Notes under the pieces: model-generated
Seen by the model: the letters and a program-made list of their open reading frames with translations, nothing else
What the model was told of the DNA's origin: nothing
The model's database searches: none
Origin: Nitrososphaerales archaeon
GTDB lineage: Archaea; Thermoproteota; Nitrososphaeria; Nitrososphaerales; UBA183
Assembly (NCBI GenBank): GCA_030045755.1
Contig: JASIEW010000116.1
Span: 1-14,475, forward strand
Direction: 5' to 3'
DNA length: 14,475 bases
Made by a program: the position numbers and the translations under genes
In this document: one piece after another, positions 1 to 5,482 of the stretch
Position numbering within the stretch: the stretch's first letter is position 1
Layout: each line of letters opens with the position of its first letter

Positions 1-1
1 G

Positions 2-436
2 AACAGCTACATCCCAGAAGTGAGAGCCATGCTCTACACCGCAAACAGATGGGAGAAGGACTCCGAGCTTAGAGCCGTTCTGTCCAAATCCGACGTGCTG
101 ATAGTGAACCGGTATTCCCCCTCTAACATCGCTTACGGGCTTTCGAACGGTCTCGACCTCAACTGGCTCCTCAATCTCGAAGAAGGACTGCCGAAACCTG
201 ACCTTATCCTCGTACTGGACACCTCCGCAGAGGGCCTCAGCTCCAGGAGGATTCGTGACAAGGACACTTACGAACGCGACACTGATTTCCAAGAAAGGAC
301 TAGGCGGAACTACCTAAGACTGGCGCAGCAGTTCGGGTGGAAAGTGATAGATGCGTCAGAAGGGATTGAATCCACGGGTGGGCAAGTCAGGACAGCGGTC
401 ACTCAGTTTCTGTCGGCCAGAGGCCGAACCGTTTAA
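2..436 (+). CDS. tmk: Thymidylate kinase, 5'-truncated by the window edge
   Basis: Phosphorylates dTMP to dTDP with ATP in the cytosol, a step of dTTP synthesis. The frame is open from the first bases, so the N-terminal P-loop lies outside the window; the GTG at 20 is internal, not the start. Visible family features in order: a LYTANRWEK segment (the LLFAADRxE helix of dTMP kinases), IVNRYSPSNIAYG (the DRY...S..AY nucleotide-binding motif), a PDLILVLD strand, and an arginine-rich lid stretch (SSRRIRDKDTYERD). In the DRY motif the first residue is Asn rather than the usual Asp, which may be an archaeal subfamily trait. The stop TAA at 434-436 lies inside a TTTAAG element about 28 bases before the next gene, the HD phosphohydrolase. 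The family call is confident; substrate specificity is inferred from the family. Confidence 0.85.
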   Translation, partial: NSYIPEVRAMLYTANRWEKDSELRAVLSKSDVLIVNRYSPSNIAYGLSNGLDLNWLLNLEEGLPKPDLILVLDTSAEGLSSRRIRDKDTYERDTDFQERTRRNYLRLAQQFGWKVIDASEGIESTGGQVRTAVTQFLSARGRTV

Positions 437-439
437 GAC
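430..439 (+). promoter_or_regulatory. TATA-like element before the HD phosphohydrolase gene
   Basis: CGTTTAAGAC overlaps the thymidylate kinase stop codon. Its centre is about 28 bases upstream of the TTG at 463, the spacing expected for a leaderless or nearly leaderless archaeal transcript. It resembles the TTAAA elements ahead of gcvT, aglB and L44e in this window. Sequence-based inference only. Confidence 0.35.
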
Positions 440-454
440 TCCAAAAATGAATTG

Positions 455-476
455 GGCTTCACTTGAAACTGAAGCC
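455..476 (+). repeat. 7-bp inverted repeat with the HD gene start codon in its loop
   Basis: GGCTTCA at 455-461 is the exact reverse complement of TGAAGCC at 470-476. The 8-base loop (462-469) holds the TTG start codon at 463-465. In a read-through transcript from thymidylate kinase this would present the start codon in a hairpin loop. A leaderless transcript beginning near 463 would lack the 5' arm. The match is visible; any function is inference. Confidence 0.4.
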
Positions 477-1761
477 GGTCGGAGAAATCAGGGACCCCGT
501 CCACGGTTACGTAAGGATGACCGAAGTGGAACGGGAATTGATCGACTCGCCCTTCATTCAAAGACTCAGGAGGGTCCATCAGCTTGCAGGCTCTTACCTG
601 GTCTATCCTGGAGCCGTGCATACCAGGTTCGAGCACGTCGTAGGGGCCATGCACGTCGCGGGGAAAATATCAGAGTCGTTGGCCGCCGAGTCGGAAATCA
701 ACGACGACCAGATGCAAGAGATACGGCTCGCGGCCTTGCTTCACGACACAGGTCACGGGCCGTTCTCGCACACCTACGAGGAAGTCCTTGCAGAAGTCGG
801 TGACACGACCCACGAGGACATATCCCAGCGGGTCGTAACCGAGACTTCCATCAAGGACACGCTGGAAGGGAACGGATTCTCCTCAAGGAGGATAAGCAAA
901 CTGTGCGTCGGCCGGGAAACCAAGTCTCCCTTCATGAACGAGATAATAGCGGGAGGCCTGAGCGCCGACATAATGGACTATCTTCCCCGCGACTCCTACT
1001 TCACCGGGGTAGAGTATGGAAGGGTCGACGTTCAGAGGATAATAGATTCTCTCCACGTAGCCGACGGTCACCTCGCCCTTGACGACGCGGCAGCATACGC
1101 TTTCGAGGCCATGCTCATTGCCAGATACCAGATGTTCAAAACAGTCTATTTCCACAGGACAGTCAGGGCGGCTGAGCTCATGCTGGTTCACTCGATGCAG
1201 CTCGCCGACGAAGCCCTCGGTCTGACCGACCTCTCGGATCTGGACAGCTATCTTGAACTTACTGACGAGATAGTACTCCACAGGCTCTCAACTCTCAAAG
1301 CCACGTCAAGGAAGCTCAGGGATGCCCGAGGACTCGCGCTCGACTTCCAAAACCGCAGGCTCGTCAAATGCGTGTACGAGAGGCTGGTCCAGAGGAAGGA
1401 CAGGGTCATAGGTCAACTCTTCGCCAATGGGCGCGTAAGGAGACAGGTGACGTTGCGGCTCGCCGACTCCGCCAAGGTCGACCCGTCGTCAATCTACGTC
1501 GACGTCCCGACCACGCCATCGGTTCCCAACACTTACTCCAAGGAGGCGCTCACCTCGGTCAAGTTCCTCAAGATGGAAGGAAGGGCTCGGACCGAAAAGA
1601 CTGTACCTCTCACCGACCTTCCGCTGGTCGGTTCGATCGGCGGCTTCATGAACATGCTCCGCGTGTACACCAAGGCGGAGGACAGACTGGCGGTGGAGAC
1701 CGCCGCCACCAACCTGTTCAAAGGCCAGGAATTTCCTGCAGATGCCCCCACACGGGCGTAA
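463..1761 (+). CDS. HD-domain phosphohydrolase, SAMHD1-like (probable dNTP triphosphohydrolase)
   Basis: A 432-residue protein of the HD superfamily branch that includes SAMHD1 and bacterial dNTPases. Family members hydrolyse dNTPs to nucleoside and triphosphate, or act on related phosphoesters, using a metal held by H...HD...D. Here the residues are H58 in TRFEHVVG, H94-D95 in LLHDTGHGPFSH and D169 in SADIMDYLPRD, all in SAMHD1-like surroundings. The opening segment IRDPVHGYVRMT is also typical of the family. The C-terminal third is less conserved and probably helps oligomerisation. TTG at 463 is chosen because an in-frame TGA at 448-450 lies just upstream and no ATG intervenes. It sits 26 bases after thymidylate kinase and 24 before the XPD helicase, a context suited to dNTP pool control. 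Substrate is not determinable from sequence. Confidence 0.85.
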   Translation: MKLKPVGEIRDPVHGYVRMTEVERELIDSPFIQRLRRVHQLAGSYLVYPGAVHTRFEHVVGAMHVAGKISESLAAESEINDDQMQEIRLAALLHDTGHGPFSHTYEEVLAEVGDTTHEDISQRVVTETSIKDTLEGNGFSSRRISKLCVGRETKSPFMNEIIAGGLSADIMDYLPRDSYFTGVEYGRVDVQRIIDSLHVADGHLALDDAAAYAFEAMLIARYQMFKTVYFHRTVRAAELMLVHSMQLADEALGLTDLSDLDSYLELTDEIVLHRLSTLKATSRKLRDARGLALDFQNRRLVKCVYERLVQRKDRVIGQLFANGRVRRQVTLRLADSAKVDPSSIYVDVPTTPSVPNTYSKEALTSVKFLKMEGRARTEKTVPLTDLPLVGSIGGFMNMLRVYTKAEDRLAVETAATNLFKGQEFPADAPTRA

Positions 1762-1767
1762 AATATC
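1758..1767 (+). promoter_or_regulatory. TATA-like element before the XPD helicase gene
   Basis: GTAAAATATC, overlapping the stop codon of the HD gene, is centred about 24 bases before the GTG at 1786. That spacing suits a leaderless archaeal start, so the helicase may have its own promoter as well as read-through. Visible sequence, inferred role. Confidence 0.35.
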
Positions 1768-1769
1768 AC

Positions 1770-1782
1770 TTCCGACTCGGAA
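1770..1782 (+). repeat. Intercistronic inverted repeat TTCCG-act-CGGAA
   Basis: Perfect 5-bp arms with a 3-base loop, ending 3 bases before the XPD start GTG. It is one of four such 3-base-loop repeats found in same-strand intergenic gaps of this window. Confidence 0.45.
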
Positions 1783-1785
1783 CCT

Positions 1786-3648
1786 GTGGGAATAGAAGGC
1801 AGATTTCCATATGACGAGTTCCGGGCGGGGCAGAAGGAGCTCGCACAACGCATACACGACGCAGCTGTGGGAGGGCAGATACTAATCGCAGAGGCGATGA
1901 GTGGGTTCGGAAAGACCGCGGCCGCCCTGGCGGGAGCGTTGTCGGCAGGAGAGGAGACAGGATGCAAGGTGGTCTACACGTGCAGGACCAAACGCCAGAT
2001 TCAGAGAGTGGTGGATGAAGTCTCGAACCTGCAGAGGAGACACAAGTTCAGGGCGGCGGCGATGTTCTCGAAGTTCGATTACTGCCTCTTAAGGCGAGGC
2101 AAGGACATTCCACACCAGTCATTCGGTTGGTACTGCTCCTTCAACGTGAGCAACAATCTCTGCACGTACTTCATGAACGTCTCCCTCGTGAGGAACGAGT
2201 TCGAGCATGTAGTTGCGCGCGCCCTGGAGTCGACTCCGATGTACACGGAACTGATGCGGGAATCAGAGTCGATTCACATCTGTCCCTACGAGGTTTCCAA
2301 GCTGGCGCTCATCCAAGCAGATTTCACTGTCGTCCCATATCACTTCGTCTTCGACAGGAAGGCGTCACACACGCTCTTCGGAAGCGAGTCTCCGGCCAGG
2401 CGAAAAACGATCATGGTGGTGGACGAGGCGCACAATCTCAGGGACTTCTTCAGGGGGATGAACTCTACCACGCTGACGATGGGCCAGCTCGACGGGGCCA
2501 TCGTGGAGGCGAAGGGCATGCTGATGGATGATGCTGCGGCTTCTCTTGAGAAGCTCCAGGATTCACTGCGGCGAATGACCAGCGCGCATGCAGGTTGGCT
2601 TCTAGACCGTGCTGCTGTGGTAGAAGGGCTCCGAGACGAACACGGGGAGGCGTGGCTGCAGAACCTCGCCTTTGAGCTGGGCGCGTGCTCGGGAGCGGCG
2701 TGGGGCTCGGTGGCGTATGATCGGCGGCTCCCATCGTTGATTTTACAAGTTAGTGAATTCCTTGTAAAGCTATCTTCGTCACCCCGAGGAGTTCTGGTCA
2801 AGTGGGACGGAACGCTGGGGCTCGTCGATCCCGACCCGGTAGGCGACCTCGCGGCCTACCTCAGAGAGTTTGCAGGCACCATCCTGATGTCCGCCACGGT
2901 AAACCCGTCGACGACTTTTGTAAGGTCGCTGGGCATAACGCCTTCCGAGGCAGTGACCTACGAGGTAGCTGCGGAACCGTTCGTCACCGTTCGTACTGTG
3001 ATAGACACCCGAGTCTCGACCAGATACAAACTGCGGACTCCCGAAATGTTCGCAAGATTCTCCGACAGAATCCTCTCTGTCATAGGCGACACAGATGCGG
3101 GAGTGGGGGTCTTCGTGCCCTCCTACTCGATTCTCCGAACCCTGCACGGAACGGTCGCCGGGAACGTAAAGGACAGGCGTATCCTCACCGAGCTCCCCGG
3201 CCTGTCCAGTCACGAAGCCTCGGACATATTCGACTCCTTCAGCTCGACCAGCAACTCCGTGCTTTTCGCGGTTCAAGGAGGCCGGTTCTCGGAAGGCGAG
3301 GACTTCAAGGGGGCTACCATGGGAGCGGTCATAGTGGTCGGGCTTTCACTTCCGCCGCCGTCCCCTATGCTGTACGCTGAGTACGCGCACATGAAACGAA
3401 CGGGCGCGCAGGATTCGTACCTGATGCTTTCTCGCCTTCCTGCACTGCGCAAGGCGTTCCAGGCCGCCGGGAGACACATCAGGAACCCAGGCAAGAAGGG
3501 ACTCGTCTTCTTGATGGATGACAGGTTCAGTTCAGACGGCGTCGTAAGACTGATGCCTTCATGGTTGAGCAAAGACCTAGTCATTGGAGACTTCGGGCCG
3601 GCGGGCCTGGCGGCGCTCACCCGACAGTTCTGGTCTTCCCAAGACTGA
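1786..3648 (+). CDS. xpd: XPD/Rad3-family iron-sulfur DNA helicase
   Basis: An SF2 5'-3' DNA helicase of the XPD/Rad3/DinG group, 620 residues, acting in the cytoplasm on repair or recombination intermediates. Visible motifs: a Walker A variant AEAMSGFGKT (35-44; family form A.TG.GKT), four candidate [4Fe-4S] cysteines C100, C117, C126 and C166 between motifs Ia and II, DEAH at 213-216 inside VVDEAHN, motif III-like ILMSATV, and motif VI QAAGRHIRNP (559-568) with the arginine finger. Length fits archaeal XPD (about 550-650). The start is GTG at 1786, with no better start between it and the preceding stop. The 3' end overlaps the convergent gene at 3617 by 32 bases. No TFIIH partner (Bax1/XPB) lies in the window, so the pathway is inferred from the family. 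DinG is the main alternative but the motif pattern favours archaeal XPD. Confidence 0.93.
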   Translation: MGIEGRFPYDEFRAGQKELAQRIHDAAVGGQILIAEAMSGFGKTAAALAGALSAGEETGCKVVYTCRTKRQIQRVVDEVSNLQRRHKFRAAAMFSKFDYCLLRRGKDIPHQSFGWYCSFNVSNNLCTYFMNVSLVRNEFEHVVARALESTPMYTELMRESESIHICPYEVSKLALIQADFTVVPYHFVFDRKASHTLFGSESPARRKTIMVVDEAHNLRDFFRGMNSTTLTMGQLDGAIVEAKGMLMDDAAASLEKLQDSLRRMTSAHAGWLLDRAAVVEGLRDEHGEAWLQNLAFELGACSGAAWGSVAYDRRLPSLILQVSEFLVKLSSSPRGVLVKWDGTLGLVDPDPVGDLAAYLREFAGTILMSATVNPSTTFVRSLGITPSEAVTYEVAAEPFVTVRTVIDTRVSTRYKLRTPEMFARFSDRILSVIGDTDAGVGVFVPSYSILRTLHGTVAGNVKDRRILTELPGLSSHEASDIFDSFSSTSNSVLFAVQGGRFSEGEDFKGATMGAVIVVGLSLPPPSPMLYAEYAHMKRTGAQDSYLMLSRLPALRKAFQAAGRHIRNPGKKGLVFLMDDRFSSDGVVRLMPSWLSKDLVIGDFGPAGLAALTRQFWSSQD

Positions 3649-4237
3649 CCGACTTCCCTCTCCTGAAAGCGATTCTCGCAGCCGCCAGCTCGTCACTCTG
3701 AACGCCCCTGATCTTGGCGCTTCTGGTAGAGGTACCTGTCTCATCGACGACTTCGATTCTGGCCAGCGGCAGAGTCTGTCCCAACATCTCAGAAAGTCTC
3801 GCGGCCATCGACACGTCGCCGTTTCCTATTCTGACTTCGAACCTGCTCTGTGGCATCCCATCAGAGAACTTGGCTACCTTGGAACATACGGCTCCTATTG
3901 AATGGAAGGTGCCGAATGCCAACCTGGTGTGCCCGTAGAAAACAGCGAGACCGATCCTCTTGCCGGGGTCTATGCCTATCAAGACGACATCATCGCCGTC
4001 ACCGAGCCTCGTCAGAACTTGCCCCTTGAATATGTCTGGGCTCTCGTCGAGGGCCTCAAGAGCCAGAGCCCTGTTTCCAAATACCACGGACTCCCTGGAA
4101 GTGGTAAGGACTACGTCACATGCGCTCCAGTCCGAGTCCGGAGTCAAGCTCGTGAATGGCAGGTCTGCCTTCTTGAGCCTAGAAACCAACGCATAGTACG
4201 CGCTCGCCTTCGTCGTGACCACGCAAATCCGGCTCAA
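3617..4237 (-). CDS. Conserved protein with a YqgF/RuvX-like (RNase H-fold) C-terminal domain
   Basis: A 206-residue protein with no standard name known to me. Residues 1-75 form an alpha/beta N-terminal part (CVVTTKASAYYALVSRL, then DVVLTTSRESVVFG). Residues 84-190 match the core plan of YqgF/RuvX and RuvC nucleases. A strand ending in an acidic residue, LIGIDPGKRIGLAVF (D90), is followed by a second acidic strand end VVDETGTSTRSAK (D165/E166), then a helix VQSDELAAARIA (D182/E183). In YqgF/RuvC the equivalent D, E and D residues bind the catalytic metal ions, so nuclease activity on structured DNA or RNA is plausible; this is inference by motif. Starts with TTG at 4237, divergent from the RecA-like gene at 4273, and overlaps the XPD 3' end by 32 bases. 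Nothing membrane-like or signal-like is visible. Confidence 0.6.
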   Translation of the reverse strand: MSRICVVTTKASAYYALVSRLKKADLPFTSLTPDSDWSACDVVLTTSRESVVFGNRALALEALDESPDIFKGQVLTRLGDGDDVVLIGIDPGKRIGLAVFYGHTRLAFGTFHSIGAVCSKVAKFSDGMPQSRFEVRIGNGDVSMAARLSEMLGQTLPLARIEVVDETGTSTRSAKIRGVQSDELAAARIAFRRGKSVSLGKTRTVG

Positions 4238-4272
4238 TCCCTAATACTATCCATAACCGTTGGCGAATCCTA
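4238..4272. promoter_or_regulatory. 35-base divergent promoter gap
   Basis: This AT-richer gap separates two TTG-started divergent genes. AATACTAT (4243-4250) lies about 26 bases before the plus gene and GGTTATGG (complement of 4252-4259) about 18 bases before the minus gene. The two promoters must overlap, suggesting coupled expression. No operator-like palindrome seen. Confidence 0.3.
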
Positions 4273-4875
4273 TTGAGCTTTCGGCCCGACCAGGCCAATC
4301 CCTTCATCGACCCATTGCGATGCAAGACGACCACTCTAGTGTCCGACGAGAGAGAGGCGAGCCTCATCCTCGCCAAGGTCGTCATGGCGTCGTCATCAAC
4401 AGGCGGGGACTCGAGCTTCATTCTCGATTTCGACGCCCTGTATTCGTCCAACGCAGACTTCATCTTTGGGAGTGTTCCAACTCAACGTGCGAACTCGACG
4501 TCAATCCACATACCCGATCCGGAGTCGAACGTCGAAGACGAGCTCAAACTCGCTTTCCTTTCAGACGCGACCGTGCTGATAGTCGACAGTCTGAATACGT
4601 TTCGCAACATGCTATCCCCTGAAAATGGGGCGTCTCGTAGCAGGAAACTTTCGTTCAGCATAGCCAGTCTGTCTCACTTCGCAGAGTCGAGCAAGAAGGC
4701 GGTCATTCTTACAATGTACAGGCGCGAGCGGCTAGGCCGACCCACTGAGGGGAGATCGATGTCGAGCTTCTCTGACGCAACGGCTTCGGTCGAGGTCAGA
4801 GGAGACACTTTGTCCTTGAAACGGGAGCGGGGCGTCTTGTGGCCGGGCGGCGAACTCTCTATCCGTATCCTTTGA
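4273..4875 (+). CDS. RecA/RadB-like protein lacking a P-loop
   Basis: A 200-residue protein not recognised as a named family. The layout resembles the core of RecA/RadA/RadB/KaiC ATPases. There is a strand FILDFDALY (49-57) and a Walker-B-like strand VLIVDSLNTF (101-110), as in RecA-family VVIDSIxxL. These are followed by a helix and strand KKAVILTMYRRE (141-152) and a terminal segment FSDATASVEVRGDTLSLKRERG (166-187) like the closing strands of RadB (isD.vi.l....l.l.K.R). No GxxxxGK[ST] Walker A is visible, so it probably does not hydrolyse ATP in the usual way; it may be a regulatory or scaffold paralogue. TTG at 4273 is the only near start. It is divergent from the YqgF-like gene and overlaps the convergent membrane-protein gene by 17 bases. 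Fold assignment is inference. Confidence 0.5.
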   Translation: MSFRPDQANPFIDPLRCKTTTLVSDEREASLILAKVVMASSSTGGDSSFILDFDALYSSNADFIFGSVPTQRANSTSIHIPDPESNVEDELKLAFLSDATVLIVDSLNTFRNMLSPENGASRSRKLSFSIASLSHFAESSKKAVILTMYRRERLGRPTEGRSMSSFSDATASVEVRGDTLSLKRERGVLWPGGELSIRIL

Positions 4876-5266
4876 TGATTGCGATTTCCATGCCTGCGAG
4901 GAGTGAGACCGCGATCATCATGAGTGCCAGCGCTAGGTAGAAGTTGACCATCCTCGGACTCGTCGTCTGCCTGCCGCTCAGATAGGTCAGGTAGATTCCG
5001 CCTCCGCCCACGGCCACGATGAAGAAGTCGATTACTCCTTCAGCGACGGTCTGCTCTCCTACGCCTGGCCAGATGACATAGCTCTGGTCGGGAACAGGGA
5101 AGAACAGCGCGTCGATAAATCCCGCCGTGAATCCGACCAGCAGGAGGATGTAGATTATCTGGAGGATGTTGCCCCGGCTCGTGACGTAGGAGACAGCGTT
5201 CGAGACCGAGTCCCTGGCCGAACCAACCATCCTTTCATACCACGATTCCAGCCTTCTTCTTATCAA
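4859..5266 (-). CDS. Small integral membrane protein with three predicted helices
   Basis: A 135-residue protein I do not recognise. A basic amphipathic N-terminus (IRRRLESWYERM) precedes three hydrophobic spans at about residues 34-56, 74-96 and 108-132. Between the first two is a short polar loop with PVPDQSYVIWPG, and between the last two a loop with SGRQTTSPR. The positive N-terminus suggests a cytoplasmic N-terminus, though topology is not proven. The start is TTG at 5266, directly abutting the TAG stop of the preceding gene (TAGTTG). A purine-rich GGAGAGGAG ends 4 bases before the TTG and is the clearest Shine-Dalgarno sequence in the window, so translational coupling is likely. It is last in the zinc-ribbon/topoisomerase operon. 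No function can be assigned. Confidence 0.75.
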   Translation of the reverse strand: MIRRRLESWYERMVGSARDSVSNAVSYVTSRGNILQIIYILLLVGFTAGFIDALFFPVPDQSYVIWPGVGEQTVAEGVIDFFIVAVGGGGIYLTYLSGRQTTSPRMVNFYLALALMMIAVSLLAGMEIAIIKGYG

Positions 5267-5482
5267 CTAGCTCCTCTCCAAGAGTCCAACTGTCTCCCTT
5301 GCCCACTGCCCGGTCTGGACGTTGCGTTTAACACTATCCAAATAGGCCTTCCATCCAATCTCCCCATAGGCCTTCACCCAGCGGGGGTATGCAGCCACGA
5401 CCCTATCCATGGCAGCTTGATGGTAAAGGCACAGAGCGGTGACCGCATCTCGCTGACAAACCTTACACTTCAGTCGCTCCAC
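5267..5482 (-). CDS. Small CxxC...CxxH putative zinc-binding protein
   Basis: A 71-residue protein starting at GTG 5482, inside the last codons of the topoisomerase gene (20-base overlap), and ending one base before the membrane-protein start. Near the N-terminus CKVCQRDAVTALCLYH gives a C-x2-C-x7-C-x2-H pattern that could hold one zinc. The rest, with AAMDRVVAAYPRWVKAYG and a C-terminal helix ending GLLERS, looks helical. The frame is open well upstream, but that part is read in another frame by the topoisomerase. The GTG at 5482, with GGGAG immediately upstream, is chosen because it keeps all four ligands and gives the short overlap seen elsewhere. I do not recognise a family. The operon position suggests expression with the topoisomerase; a functional link is inference. 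Confidence 0.6.
   Translation of the reverse strand: MERLKCKVCQRDAVTALCLYHQAAMDRVVAAYPRWVKAYGEIGWKAYLDSVKRNVQTGQWARETVGLLERS

Noticed and set aside
351..803. 150-residue plus-strand frame across the tmk/HD junction
   Set aside because: Arginine-rich out-of-frame translation of two well-supported genes.
2779..3276. 165-residue minus-strand frame inside XPD
   Set aside because: Antisense to conserved helicase sequence and lacks recognisable motifs.
3902..4276. Plus-strand frames of 78-124 residues at 3902-4276
   Set aside because: Shadows of the YqgF-like gene, whose own translation has the ordered acidic motifs.
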